This document shows positions 1-10,960 of a stretch of DNA of 64,000 nucleotides, piece by piece. Position 1 is the first letter of the stretch, and each line of letters begins with the position of its first letter. This stretch comes from Ancistrus triradiatus (taxonomy: Eukaryota > Chordata > Actinopteri > Siluriformes > Loricariidae). The notes below the pieces were generated by a model. The model was not told the origin of the DNA and ran no database searches. It saw only the letters and a list, made by a program, of their open reading frames with translations. The DNA is taken from positions 62,001-126,000 of the forward strand of contig JAJAGP010002243.1 in the NCBI GenBank assembly GCA_025084515.1. The letters are read 5' to 3'. Made by a program: the position numbers and the translations under genes.

Positions 1-784
1 TAGTTTCTGGCTCTAATGGCTGTTATGCAATCTCTGTATATTGTATTTTCACTAAGGTGAATCAATAGCAGATCACTTAGCTCGCATCCTTCTAATTACA
101 TCAAGTCATCTCATCAGAATCAATAATCAATTGAATCGTCATTGACATCCTTTCCTAAAGCCTGCTGCTGGGCAAACACATTACAGTATATCTAGCTGCA
201 GGAAATGTGGATTTCCCGATTAAGGCTGGCTAATTGATTTATTTATTTATTTATTGAGGATATGAGATTTCACTTAACATTTAGACATGCCCAGGTGTAA
301 AATACATTTTTATAACAAATACTTAAATAAATATATAATTTAATCTCAGGTCATACCTATTATCTCTGTTGGTACTATGTGTCAGAAGAGTTAAGTCAGT
401 GAATATAGACAACAATAAAGGTAAGTCCAGGAGACTGGCTTCCTTTCTAAATTATCACTTAGCTTTTCATTTCAGAGAATAATTTTTATAAAGTAACACT
501 GACGTGTCATGTAACTGCAGTTGTTTTATTTAAAAAACTGGCATTTAATCTTGATGTAATCTATTTTATTTTTGGTTTGCCAGGAAGCTGTGATCAATAT
601 GTTAGAGCTTCAAGTGTTTTAACAGTACATTAGATGCTTGGGAGTGTAACAAAACAAGAACAATGCCATAAACCGCCAAATCAGAGGAAAAAAAGCCGTA
701 CATCTTACATTTACTTTGACTTTTTTCTTAACTGCAGACAGTATTAATAATATGTCTGGTCAAATTAATTTTATTTATTAATAA
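1..784. other. AT-rich non-coding stretch, no gene seen
   Basis: I see no exon, RNA gene or clear transposon here. It is AT-rich with a short TTTA run near 237-254. Given the contactin exons that follow on the minus strand, it is most simply read as contactin intron. Confidence 0.5.
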
Positions 785-1178
785 ACATCCACTCCTGCAT
801 TTCAGGCCTGCAACACATACCAAAAACAGTTTTAAGATGGGCCAATTTAGGAACAGAATTAGGTAAAAACAAAAAAACAATGTGATTTCTAAAACATGAT
901 GTCATGATTGTAATAACCGGAGCAAAGGTGGGCAGAGGATCACCAGTTTATCAATAAATGCATGAGAAAATTATTGAAATGTTTAAAATAATGTACCTCA
1001 AAGAAAGAAAAATTTGAAGGGATTTGCACATTTCTCCCTCTAGAGTGTATAATATCATTAAACATGAAATATCTTAGGTTCATACTGTCTGTTTCTTACA
1101 TTTACTCAAAGTAAATGTAAGAAACACTGCAGGATTTTTTTTCTTACTTACCGACCTTTTTCTGATTTGGGGTTGTAC
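785..1178 (+). mobile_element. Internally deleted Tc1-like element
   Basis: The left part shares a segment (cctgcatttcaggcctgcaa) with the element starting near 2905. A short stretch around 920-1075 keeps the start of a transposase reading: AKVGRGSPVYQ, then a helix-turn-helix-like run ending in NIIKH. The sequence then jumps to a terminal motif, ttctgatttggggttgt, at 1160-1176. The catalytic part is absent, so this is a non-autonomous remnant. The ends are judged by eye only. Confidence 0.5.
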
Positions 1179-2904
1179 TACAGATGTATCATGGGTATGT
1201 GAAAAAAAAATCTACCTTTGACACAGCTGTTGTTGTGGAAAATGCCATGATTTTAGACATATAACGTTTCAGTGAGGATAGATTATTCTAAAGGAGGTCA
1301 CTCTGTTGATGTTTCAGGTATGATGGATGTAGTCTAGTAGGGAATAGCAGCACAACCTCAAACTCCCTCTGGTGAGATCAAAGGCTTTGCACAACTACAG
1401 CGTCATGAAGAAAGCTAGGATACTGCTGAGAAATGAAAGAAACCAACATATTTGTGCAATCGGTTGTGCTGTTTTCTTTTTACTGTGTGAGGTGGGTAGT
1501 AACAAGCTACATTCATTTAACTATTAAGCTAATTTGCATAAGTAAGTACGTGGTAATTGGAACTTGTATGAGTGGTACATTTGGGGTACTTTTTTACATA
1601 AGTAGATGCTAAAGACAAAAACAATTACCTATACTCTTATAATTCCATGTTCTTCCTGCTACACTGTTTTCTTAATTTCAAATAGACCCAACTACCCATC
1701 CAAGATAAAGATAGAAGTAAAAAAAAAAACTAGTGTGCTTAATTTTCATCTCCCTAATATATCATGATAATGGAAGCTATTTTGGTTAATTCATCAGGGT
1801 CTTATATAAGGTTTCAGGCCAAGGCCACGCTGTTTATACAGAACGTCTTGGTTAACCCTTGCAATCTGTTTGCTACTTGAATGCTCCAATGTTACAGACC
1901 ATTTTAAAAATACCAACATATTTAAACTTAATTGTGGTTGTATTATCAGTCCATGGACTATTATACAAAAAAGTCACAAACCCACTTAACAAGTTGAGCC
2001 AAACATTAAGTATGGAATGACAAGTTAAAATAGCCATTGCACAGGACTACATTATAATTGGCATATTTTGCGATTTTAAATGAACCATTAACATGTCAGT
2101 GTAATAAGGTGTCTGCCTGGAGCCGAAACAGGAGGCAGAGGCAGGATGGAAATGCAGGTAAGATTCATTAGCAAACACTATATAGATAAACACACTGAAA
2201 AAAACCTGCACACAAAAACCCACCTGACAGAACACACACACACACACACACCCACACACCCACACCCACACACCCACACACACAAACCATTTGTCTTGCT
2301 ATCCTTGGGAGAACTTTCCATTGACAGAAATAAAAATGAAGGACTACTGCAGTTAATTAATGCCACACATACACATTCCCTTAACCATAACCTCAACTTC
2401 AGTAACCTAAAGCAAGTCTTTTGGCTCTTTTGGTTTTTCAAATAAAATTTTTTTTAAAAAGCAGTTAAAGAAGTGAAGACCAGAAAAACGGTTCTCCGAA
2501 GTGAAAATTCCAGGTTTTCCTGTCATTGTAACTACATTAGATCCTCACAAATATAGCAAGACAAGGATGCGCACACACAAACACACACACACACACACTT
2601 TCACACTTGTCTTTCTGTCATTACATGGACTTTCCACCGACGTTCCACATTCCATTACATATTACTGTAGCCAATAAATGCTACACCTACACCTAACCCT
2701 AACTGTATCTTCAGTAATTAAAAGCAAATATTATGGCTCTTTAGGTGAATGTCCCTACATGTAGTCCCTACATTTGGTAGATACAACCTTAACTAAACCT
2801 GACACACAAGCACACACTTAATGATATACATGTGTGAAGGGGAGAGAGGGGTGATAGTATGGATCCACAATATTTTATGTTTTGTCTGTTAAGCTTCATT
2901 TAAT
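1179..2904. other. Non-coding intron with CA-rich simple repeats
   Basis: No exon was found. The stretch carries two CA-rich tracts (2232-2283 and about 2570-2600). The reading frames around 2047-2445 are products of the repeat (runs of Cys/Val or Thr/His) and not genes. Confidence 0.55.
2232..2283. repeat. (CA)n/(CCCACA)n microsatellite
   Basis: CA dinucleotides are interrupted by CCCACA units, giving an imperfect compound microsatellite of about 52 bp. Confidence 0.9.
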
Positions 2905-3720
2905 TTGTACATAAGCATCCATTCCTGCAGTTCAGGCCTGTAACACATTCCAAAATGTTGGGTTTATCATTCTGTGATGTTGCAATTCCTTCTCACAACA
3001 GATAAACAATGTTATGGCACCTTGAATACCAAGTGATGAAGTGTTTCAGGTGTGATGTTGTCCCATTCTTCCTACAAACATGTCTTAAGGTGTCAAGCAA
3101 TACGGCTGACTCTGAAATTCTACACACATTCTCTATTGGGGACAGATCAGGACTTCAGGCCAGTCCAGTACCTGTACCCTCTTCTTGCACAGCTTTGTAA
3201 TGTGTGCAGCATGTGGTTTTGCATTGTCTTGTTGAAAATTGCATGGACATTAGTGATAAAGGTGTCATCTTCATGGCATCATATGTAAATTCTCAATATA
3301 GTTTTCTGCCTTAATGCTGCCATTACAGAAGTGTAAATGACTTTTGCACAGGGCACTGATATAACCCCATACCATGACAGATCCTGGCTTTTGGACTTGC
3401 TGAGAACAGTCTGGATGATCCTTTCTTATTTGGTCCAGGGCACATGTCATCCATTTTTTCAAAAAAACTTCCAACACTTCTGTGAATACTGCTTTTGCAC
3501 CATGATTACAATCACCTGTTGACATCACCTATTTGAAATCACATAATTTTTTTTTAACCTCAGTACTAGTCCTAAATTGCCCTGTACCACCTCTTTCGAA
3601 TGTGTTGCAGATCTGAAATGCATGAATGTATATTAACAAATGAAAAGAAGTTGACCAGACAAAACATATAAAATACCTTGGGTTCATACTGTCTCTAAAT
3701 GTATGTTTATATGTATTTTC
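2905..3720 (-). mobile_element. Degraded Tc1-like transposon
   Basis: The left end matches the element at 785 (ctgcagttcaggcctgtaac). On the minus strand, 3528-3271 reads as a decayed transposase C-terminal half: GSVMVWGYISA and NGSIKAENYIE, typical of the Tc1 catalytic core between the second Asp and Glu. A related terminal motif, cttgggttcatactgtct, lies at about 3678. Stops and frame changes leave no working gene. Confidence 0.55.
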
Positions 3721-3903
3721 TATTTACGTCTAAATGTTCTTTTAAATAATAATTACAAAATTCAGCAAAACCCCAAAATTCAGAAACCAAGGATACTCAA
3801 ATAAGAGTGTTAAAATTATTTAAAAAAAAAACATGTTTGTAAATGATAAAAGTAAAATAATAAATCATTTTGCCCAGACTGACTAAGATCAGGGCCATTG
3901 TAC

Positions 3904-4013
3904 CTCATAGCCAAGAACTCTCTCAGGACTAGAGTTTACAGCTTCCCAGTTGACTTCGATGTCAGAGGCGGAGAGGCTTTTCACCACAACTCTCTCCGGT
4001 GCTATGCTTGGCA
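3904..4013 (-). CDS. cntn3: Contactin exon: first half of FN3 domain 3
   Basis: The exon encodes VPSIAPERVVVKSLSASDIE followed by VNW and ending RVLGYE, the A to C strands of a fibronectin III domain with the usual Trp. The acceptor is tttgcag at 4014-4020 and the donor is gt at 3902-3903 (GAG|gtacaa). The exon is 110 bp, phase 1 in and phase 0 out. The next exon, which should start near the YW motif, was not found in the 3.9 kb to the left edge. Confidence 0.85.
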
Positions 4014-4567
4014 CTGCAAATGAAGCGGAAAGAGCAGAAAGGTTTTGTTCTTTTGCTCAGAAACTTCACACGCACAATGAGGGCAGAATCGTATTAAGGC
4101 CTGAGAATCAACCCCCTAGACACACCTGAGAAAACCCCCACTTCATTTTAATTGGATCTGTGACTGGCAGGGAGGAAGGCATCTACTGGGCAAATTCAAT
4201 TAACACTGTAGCTCAGAGACAAGCCCGTAAATGTCGAGCAGGATTTGCCATAATCTATTGCCGTAATAACTAATATCAGGTTGACGCCCATGCTGCAAGA
4301 ATGTCTGTGGTGGAAAGTAGAGCTGTCTAAATCAACTTAGTTCCTCATTACTATTCAAGGTCATGCCTCTGTGAAGCACTGAATGGAGGGTGAATGTGTT
4401 TGAGAGTGTGTCTGGTAGTAGTAATTCAAGGAGACTGGACTTGAGTGCTGAAATGTCTTCAAGATTATAGCATATGCCCAGATTCCTTGAATTGCTACCA
4501 CTAGACATGCAACATAAACAGGGTGCATGAAGACCTGCAACATGTTTGTGTTCCATCTGATGTTCAC

Positions 4568-4802
4568 CTTCTTCTGCTGAGTACACAGTTGCAATGATGC
4601 TGAAGGGTCCTTCTCCGCGATTATTGAAAGCACCCACTTTGACTTCGAAGGGCGAGAATGGTGGTAGCGTGTCATTGTGGAAAACATATTGTGCCATGCT
4701 GGGTGAAGAGATTACTGCCCTGGTCCAGGTGACCGTGCTCACTGGACGGAAAGCGATGATGTAACCAAAGCCCTCTCCATTCTGTAGCTCCTCTGGGACA
4801 GG
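4568..4802 (-). CDS. cntn3: Contactin exon: second half of FN3 domain 2
   Basis: The exon encodes PVPEELQNGEGFGYIIAFRP at the start and PFSPFEVKVGAFNNRGEGPF near the end, closing with VYSAEE. These are hallmark contactin FN3-2 motifs. The exon is 235 bp, phase 0 in and phase 1 out. The acceptor is actcccag (4803 onward) and the donor GAAG|gtgaac. There is one N-glycosylation sequon (NDT). Confidence 0.9.
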
Positions 4803-5848
4803 CTGGGAGTGGAACACAAGACTGTAGTGATATTAAAACGCATCGAGAACAGCACGCCAGCTTCCCCACACTTACTGAAAAATAACTAGTATAAATTACT
4901 AATGAAAGTAATAATAACTTTTGAAAAAAAAACAAAATCTAATTAAAATACTAATAAATGACAATACACTGCAATAGATGTTGGATGCCTGTGGAAGGAA
5001 ATGATTACTATCAGCTAAATCTTCAACAGATTTTTTAAAAATAAAAAAGTCCAGTTAACTGTCGCATCACCATAAAAGGCTTGCTCATGTAAGAAACTCC
5101 AGGGTGTTTTCTGTCATCAGCAGCTACAAGAACCATTGCTGCTAAAGACAAGCATCAAATATAAGTGTTCAAATGCGTAATAATTAATCAACATGTTCAA
5201 TATAGGCACGAGAAACATTCTTATTAAGATGTCAATGCAGATCAGACCACATTTTATTACAATTTGTAGACTTGTTAAAAAAACAGAACAGAAGTTTGTT
5301 AACAAGAAGAGTTATAATTAGTATAAAGAGTATCATAAATATAAGTCAATTTTATACTGGTATAGGGAGAAGTCAGTGGTCCACTGTGTCATATAACTGT
5401 ACCTTGCTGAACTCAGTAAACTGTTTCCTAAATGACCATCATTGTAATTGGGCTTTAAATGTGGTGCACATTAAAGTTTTATAAATTCTCGCCTGTGTTT
5501 ATTGGCTTCTTTAGAAGCTGCCCTTAGGCAAAGCTTTATTACAACTTTCCCCATGGCCTCTGGTAATGAAACAGGACTTTTTTGCTCCCATAGTCCCTTT
5601 TCTATACACCACAACTTATTTTGCAACCATATATGGCTTAAGCTGACATCAAAGGAACCTTCTGGTTCTTCGGTTGAATCTCATTTGCAATGGAATAAAT
5701 GAAGCCGAACACCCTTTCCAAAGAAAGTAAGGCTGGGATAGCAGCTGATTTTAAACCAGAACAGTTCCAATTTCAATCTAAACAATTAAGCAAGAAGCCT
5801 CAAGAAGACTGGAAGTGTGGTGATGGTATCATCTAACAAACGACTTAC

Positions 5849-5919
5849 CTCCCATGTTATCACTAATTCCGACTTGGTGCCTCCTCCTCCTCCCACATTA
5901 GTGGGGGCCATGTCTGGAA
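5849..5919 (-). CDS. cntn3: Contactin exon: start of FN3 domain 2
   Basis: A 71 bp exon encoding PDMAPTNVGGGGGTKSELVI then TWE. The poly-Gly turn and SELVITWE are diagnostic of contactins. Acceptor tctgcag, donor GAG|gtaagt. It enters in phase 1 and leaves in phase 0, matching both neighbours. Confidence 0.9.
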
Positions 5920-6508
5920 CTGCAGAGCAGAAAAAAGTCTACTGCTCATGTGATGTCTATAGGTAGACACACAGTAGTTTGCAAAAAGGCACATATAAGA
6001 AAAATCTTTAAAGCAAATATGCCCTCTAAATTATGGAGTTTCTCACCTCCCCATTGCTACTACAAAAGCCTTATCCAGAAATGTATGCTTTCTATTAATA
6101 ATGTCTCACATGTGAGTGTTGCTGAAACAGCAGAGCTACCTAATTAGAAGAGGTGTCCACAAACATTTGGCCACTTACTGTACATGAATAGTTACTAAAC
6201 CACTAAGAATATAATATAAATATTGATGCTCAGTGAAATATTCTTCTTTTTATTATAAGTACTACTACTACCAATACTACTACTACTATTACTACTATTA
6301 CTACTACTACTAATAATAATAATAATAACAACAATAGTTGGCTATGCTGTAGTTTCAGAAGTATATAACTGTTAACAGCTTTTTTCAAAAATCACAGAGA
6401 AACTGCCCCAGTTCTTTTGTTTGTTATATTTATTTAATCATGACGTGTGCTACACCTACAAACTAATCAGGCTTTTATATGGAAAGTGGTCAAGTGCTTA
6501 ATATGTTT
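5920..6508. other. Intron stretch with (ACT)n-type triplet repeat
   Basis: No gene is seen. A triplet tract of ACT/ATT/AAT units occupies about 6258-6330. Confidence 0.6.
6258..6330. repeat. Triplet microsatellite (ACT/ATT/AAT)n
   Basis: Triplets run ACT, then a mix of ATT/ACT, then AAT. This is an imperfect trinucleotide tract. Confidence 0.85.
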
Positions 6509-6687
6509 GCTCACATTAACTGCTCACTTCAGGTCCTTCCACAACATTTCGATTGGATTAAGGTCAGGACTTTGACTTGGCCATTCCAAAACATTAACTT
6601 TATTAATCTTTAACCATTCTTTGGTAGAACGACATGTGTGCTTAGGGTCGTTGTCCTGCTGCATGACTCACCTTCTCTTGAGATTCA
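6509..6687 (-). mobile_element. Tc1-like transposon, left fragment (split copy A)
   Basis: The sequence matches the 3' half of the Tc1 element at 52496-54070 in inverted orientation, including the region coding QQDNDPKHTSR and the following Glu motif. It stops abruptly at 6687 within a codon and resumes at 12863 with overlap TCA. One Tc1 copy was therefore split by a later insertion. Its outer end is truncated near 6509. Confidence 0.85.
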
Positions 6688-7087
6688 GGGTGTACTCACA
6701 CTAGGCAATTCGAACCAAACGCGCCCGGGCGCGTTTCGTTTGGCTAGTGTGAGTGCTCCCAAACGCGCCGGGGCCCGTTTCACGAATCGCACTGGGGCCC
6801 TCTTGAAATAGGTGGGCCGGAGCGCGGTTCGCTGGACTCCAGCACGGTACGTTTGCAGTGTGAGTGCAATCGCACTCCGGCGCGCTTTCGTCATCACAGA
6901 CGCGTCCACACAGCACAGCGCACTTCATTGTTGTACATATGTGATAATATTTGGTAATAACATACTTCTGTGCCTTTCTTTGGTTTAATTTTGTTCGCGC
7001 TGACACACAGCCCTAATACGTCTCATAATAAGTGCATTGATAATAATGCATAATTCATAATGCAGCCACTGTGTTCCAACTTCTTAT

Positions 7088-8074
7088 TGTCACGGTACGC
7101 CGTGAGCACGGGTGTTGCGCTCCTCCCAGTCGCCGGGTGGCGATCCAGGACGTGGACCGTTGCAGCGCCACCCGGTTTGCAAAGACGCCGAGGGAGATGC
7201 CGGGACGCTACCGTAATGACTTACAGCTGTAAGCAAGACTATTTAAACAGCATCCAGGCTCCCCCTCGGCGCGGGGAATTATTGAGGGAAAGCTCCCTTT
7301 GCACTGTCATCAACGGTATGTTAAGGTTTTTGGCGATAAGCCCATGTACGTTTGTTCAGCGGTTCAAGCCCGCTTATGTTCAGGTTTTTGGCGATAAGCC
7401 CATGTACGTTCGTTCAGCGGTTCAAGCCCACTTCTGTAATGGTTTTGGCGATAAGCTCATGTAATGGTTTTGGCGATAAGCTCATGTAATGTTTTTTGGC
7501 GATAAGCTCATGTAATGGTTTTGGCGATAAGCTCATGCACGTTCGTTTCAGCGGTTCAAGCCCGCTCATGTAATGGTTTTTGGCGATAAGCTCATGTAAG
7601 TTTTTGGCGATAAATAGCCCATGTACGTTCGTTCAGCGGTTCAAAGCCCGCTTCTGTAATGGTTTTGGCGATAAGCTCATGTAATGGTTTTTGGCGATAA
7701 GCTTTTTTCATGTAATGGTTTTTGGCGATAAGCTCATGCACGTTCGTTCAGCGGTTCAAGCCCGCTCATGTTTAATGGTTTTGGCGATAAGCTCATGTAA
7801 TGGTTTTGGCGATAAGCTCATGTAATGGTTTTTGGCGATAAGGCTCATGCACGTTCGTTCAGCGGTTCAAGGCCCGCTCATGTAATGGTTTTGGCGATAA
7901 GCTCATGTACGTTCGTTCGGCGGTTTTTTTAAAGCCCGTTTTTGGTTAAGGTTTGTTTTGGTGCTGCTTTTTGTGTTTGGAATATTATAATTTTTGAATA
8001 AACGTCATAATGGTGATAATTTGTTAAACCTGCGCACGTCTCCTGCTTGCCAGTTAGGCACCCCCGTCGTGACA
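7088..8074 (+). repeat. 5' LTR (987 bp) with internal tandem repeats
   Basis: It starts TGTCACGGTACGCCGTGAGC and ends CCCGTCGTGACA. A TATA motif lies at 7240 and an AATAAA signal at 7997-8002. Between about 7318 and 7950 it is built of 25-27 bp units (ggttttggcgataagctcat) alternating with cgttcgttcagcggttcaag. The number and order of units differ from the 3' LTR, so the array has expanded or shrunk since insertion, or is poorly assembled. Confidence 0.9.
7240..7280 (+). promoter_or_regulatory. LTR promoter: TATTTAA and predicted transcript start
   Basis: TATTTAA at 7240-7246 lies 32 bp before CGGGGAATT at 7272-7280. That 9-mer is exactly complementary to AATTCCCCG just after the LTR (8077-8085). 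In Tf1/Sushi elements the 5' end of the RNA pairs with this site and primes reverse transcription, so the TATA spacing and the primer match point independently to the same start. The same block recurs in the 3' LTR at 11186-11194. Confidence 0.7.
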
Positions 8075-8076
8075 GA

Positions 8077-8085
8077 AATTCCCCG
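8077..8085 (+). other. Candidate self-primer binding site
   Basis: AATTCCCCG lies two bases after the 5' LTR end and pairs with the predicted RNA 5' end at 7272-7280. There is no TGG typical of a tRNA primer site directly after the LTR, which supports self-priming over tRNA priming. Confidence 0.6.
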
Positions 8086-8092
8086 CCATACA

Positions 8093-8413
8093 ATGGAGAC
8101 GGCAGGTGATGGCGTTAGGCCGGCTCGGGTTGAGCTGCCCGTTAAATATGATGGTAATCCGTGTCTTTGTGGCGAGTTTTTTCGGCAGTGTGCAGCCTAC
8201 TTACGCCAGTACCCACACTACTCTGAATTCAGGCGTTTGGTGTTTGTGAACTGGCGTCTTACTGGCCCGGCACTTGACTGGGGGCAGCGGCCAACTGGTC
8301 CCGGCTGTCCACAGGGGACCTACGATCAGCTCATGAGTGAGCTGTGGGACCAGTTCGGTCTCGCTTACGACTCCAGGCAGGAGTTTCTCTGGTCGCCCAG
8401 TCCGGTCAGTTAA
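8093..8413 (+). CDS. Gag-like protein, short (106 aa)
   Basis: The frame opens METAGDGVRPARVELP, followed by KYDGNPCLCGEFFRQCAAYL and LTGPALDW. This pattern (target motif, C-x-G/E-F-x-x-QC, hydrophobic helix, AL-W) is that of the capsid-like gag core of Sushi-type Ty3/gypsy elements. The gag at 35572 in this window has ECQGFLMQC and DRALTWA at the equivalent places. It stops at 8413, much shorter than the roughly 350 aa of a full gag. No zinc knuckle is seen. It lies 8 bp after the primer site, so it is the first frame of the transcript. Confidence 0.65.
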   Translation: METAGDGVRPARVELPVKYDGNPCLCGEFFRQCAAYLRQYPHYSEFRRLVFVNWRLTGPALDWGQRPTGPGCPQGTYDQLMSELWDQFGLAYDSRQEFLWSPSPVS

Positions 8414-8539
8414 GGGAGGTCAGTTGTTGGAACCCCAGCTAGTCAGCTGCCGGAAGGGCTCTGGCCCAAACGCCGACCAGCTTATGCCCCAGACCCCATT
8501 AGTTCCGTAGTTGAACCAAGAATAAAGATAGCTAGCTCT

Positions 8540-8940
8540 ATTGTTTGAAGCCGATAGCTCATCGAGGTCTGTTTCTGAGCAAGCTAGCTCTATTGTTGAG
8601 CCGATAGCTTCACCGAGGTCTGTTTCTGAGCAAGCTAGCTCTATTGTTGAGCCGATAGCTTCACCGAGGTCTGTTTCTGAGCAAAGCTAGCTCTATTGTT
8701 GAGCCAGATAGCTTCATCGAGGTCTGTTTCTGAGCAAGCTAGCTCTATTGTTGAGCCGATAGCTTCACCGAGGTCTGTTTCTGAGCAAGCTAGCTCTATT
8801 GTTGAGCCGATAGCTTCATCGAGGTCCCTGTTTCTGAGCAAGCTAGCTCTATTGTTGAGCCGATAGCTTCACCGAGGTCCGTTTCTGAGCAAGCTAGCTC
8901 TGTTATTGAGCCGATAGCTTCACCGAGGTCTGTTTCTGAC
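8540..8940 (+). repeat. Coding-type tandem repeat, 51 bp unit
   Basis: About eight copies of a 51 bp unit (tgtttctgagcaagctagct and following bases). In one frame the unit reads VSEQASSIVEPIASPRS, 17 residues with no stop. Scattered single-base insertions break the frame. Confidence 0.9.
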
Positions 8941-9107
8941 CACGCAGACGCAATATTAGAACCCCTGGTTGTGGGTAGTGGGTCATTCAGGTCACTCTGG
9001 TTCCGCGTGTAGTCCTTACATTGTGGAGTATGTATTTCGGACCGCACTAACTGTGGTAGTTGAGCCTATAGCGTCGCCATTATGGTGTGATGGAACTCGC
9101 TGGTGAG

Positions 9108-9265
9108 GTACCAACACCAGCACCTCGGACTCTCGTGCCCAGTCCTGCGCCCCGGACTCTCGTGCCCAGTCCTGCGCCCCGGACTCTCGTGCCCAGTCCT
9201 GCACCTCGGACTCTCGTGCCCAGTCCTGCACCCTCGGACTCTCGTGCCCCAGTCCCTGCACCTCG
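9108..9265 (+). repeat. Tandem repeat, 27 bp unit (PAPRTLVPS)
   Basis: About five copies of ctcgtgcccagtcctgcgcc plus seven bases, in frame with a Pro-rich reading. Confidence 0.9.
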
Positions 9266-9365
9266 GACATCCGTACCTGGTCCCGTCCTCTCTGTCGCAG
9301 TTCCAGTTGCGGTGCCTGTTTGCTGCCTCCAGGGAGACCCGTTCAGAGGTCGTCCCTGATCACGT

Positions 9366-9485
9366 CGTCCACGACTCCCCGCTGACAAGCATCACGTCGT
9401 CCACGACTCCGCTGACAAGCATCACGTCGGTCCACGACTCCGCTGACAAGCATCACGTCGTCCACGACTCCGCTGACAAGCATCT
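9366..9485 (+). repeat. Tandem repeat, 30 bp unit (VHDSADKHHV)
   Basis: Four copies of gtccacgactccgctgacaa gcatcacgtc, with one extra G near 9429 that shifts the frame. Confidence 0.85.
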
Positions 9486-9830
9486 CGTCGTCCACGACTC
9501 TGCTCTGCAGCCACTCGTCGTCCCACGACTCTGCTCTGCAGCCACTCGTCGTCCACGACTCTGCCTCCGCAGCCACTCGTCGTCCACGACTCTGCTCTGC
9601 AGCCACTCGTCGTCCACGACTCTGCTCTGCAGCCACTCGTCGTCCACGACTCTGCTCTGCAGCCCACTCGTCGTCCACGACTCTGCTCTGCAGCCACTCG
9701 TCGTCCACGACTCTGCTCTGCAGCCACTTGTCATCCACGACTCTGCTCTGCAGCCACTCGTCGTCCACGACTCTGCTCTGCAGCCACTCGTCGTCCACGA
9801 CTCTGCTCTGCAGCCACTCGTCGTCGTCGA
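9486..9830 (+). repeat. Tandem repeat, 30 bp unit (VVHDSALQPL)
   Basis: About eleven copies of tcgtccacgactctgctctg cagccactcg. It is clearly derived from the preceding array, since the cgtccacgactc core is shared. Extra C bases near 9523, 9564 and 9663 break the frame. Confidence 0.9.
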
Positions 9831-9837
9831 CTCTGTT

Positions 9838-10350
9838 CTACAGCCGCCCGTCGTCGACTCACGCTGTCAAGCCGCCCGTCGTCGACTCCGCTGTCAAGCC
9901 GCCCGTCGTCGACTCCGCTGTCAAGCCGCCCGTCGTCGACTCCGCTGTTCAAGCCGCCCGTCGTCGACTCCGCTGTCAAGCCGCCCGTCGTCGACTCCGC
10001 TGTCAAGCCGCCCGTCGTCGACTCCGCTGTCAAGCCGCCCGTCGTCGACTCCGCTGTTCAAGCGGCCCGTCGTCGACTCCGCTGTCAGTCGCCGCACGTC
10101 GTCGACTCCGCTGTCAAGCCGCACGTCGTCGACTCCGCTGTCAAGCCGCACGTCGTCGACTCCGCTGTCAAGCCGCACGTCTCGGTCGACTCCGCTGTCA
10201 AGCCGCACGTCGGTCGACTCCGCTGTCAAGCCGCACGGTCGTCGACTCCGCTGTCAAGCCGCACGTCGTCGATCCGCTGTCAAGCCGCCACGTCGTCGAC
10301 TCCGCTGTCAAGCCGCACGTCGTCGATCCGCCGTTCAAGCCGCACGTCGT
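9838..10350 (+). repeat. Tandem repeat, 27 bp unit (VVDSAVKPP)
   Basis: About nineteen copies of cgtcgtcgactccgctgtca agccgcc. The second half changes the Pro codon (cgcacgtcg), giving two sub-families in blocks. Confidence 0.9.
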
Positions 10351-10364
10351 CGACTCCGCCGTCA

Positions 10365-10795
10365 AGCACGGCCGCCTCGTCGTCTCCGCCGTCAAGCACG
10401 GCCGCCTCGTCGCCTCTGCTGCCAAGCACGGCCGCCTCGTCGCCTCTGCTGCCAAGCACGGCCGCCTCGTCGCCTCTGCTGCCAAGCACGGCCGCCTCGT
10501 CGCCTCTGCTGCCAAAAGCACGGCCGCCTCGTCGCCTCTGCTGCCAAGCACGGCCGGCCTCGTCGCCTCTGCTGCCAAACACGGCCGCCTCGTCGCCTCT
10601 GCTGCCAAGCACGGCCGCCTCGTCGCCTCTGCTGCCAAGCACGGCCGCCTCGTCGCCTCTGCTGCCAAGCACGGCCGCCTCGTCGCCTCTGCGCCAAGCA
10701 AGGCCGCCTCGTCGCCTCTGCTGCCAAGCAAGGCCGCCTCGTCCGCCTCTGCTGCCAAGCACGGCCGCCTCGTCGCCTCTGCTGTCAAGCGTCGC
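10365..10795 (+). repeat. Tandem repeat, 30 bp unit (KHGRLVASAA)
   Basis: About fourteen copies of aagcacggccgcctcgtcgc ctctgctgcc. Neighbouring units are nearly identical, which suggests recent expansion or gene-conversion-like homogenisation. Confidence 0.9.
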
Positions 10796-10960
10796 CTCGA
10801 CGGCCCCGCTCTCAAGCGTTCCCGTCCACGGCTCTGCTCCTGTGCTAGGGGCCGTCCGTCCTCCGGAGGCCTTGTTTTCGGAAACATGGTTGTGGGTCGC
10901 GTTTCGCCCCTAGGCCCCGCCCAGAGAGGAAACCCCAGGGACAGGGTAAAGGGGGCTTTG

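Noticed and set aside
2047..2445. Three overlapping frames with Cys/Val or Thr/His runs
   Set aside because: They are translations of a CA microsatellite on both strands, with no family motif or splice context.
3904..4013. Gene end (last exon) at the left side
   Set aside because: The exon stops in the middle of an FN3 domain at a donor site, so the gene must continue beyond the window.
7318..7950. CRISPR-like regular repeats
   Set aside because: The spacers are not unique sequences and lie inside LTRs of a retrotransposon in an animal genome; this is an ordinary tandem array.
9343..10887. Long minus-strand open frames over the repeat region
   Set aside because: Tandem units that are multiples of three keep any stop-free frame open on both strands. 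The forward frame follows gag and LTR orientation, so these are shadows.
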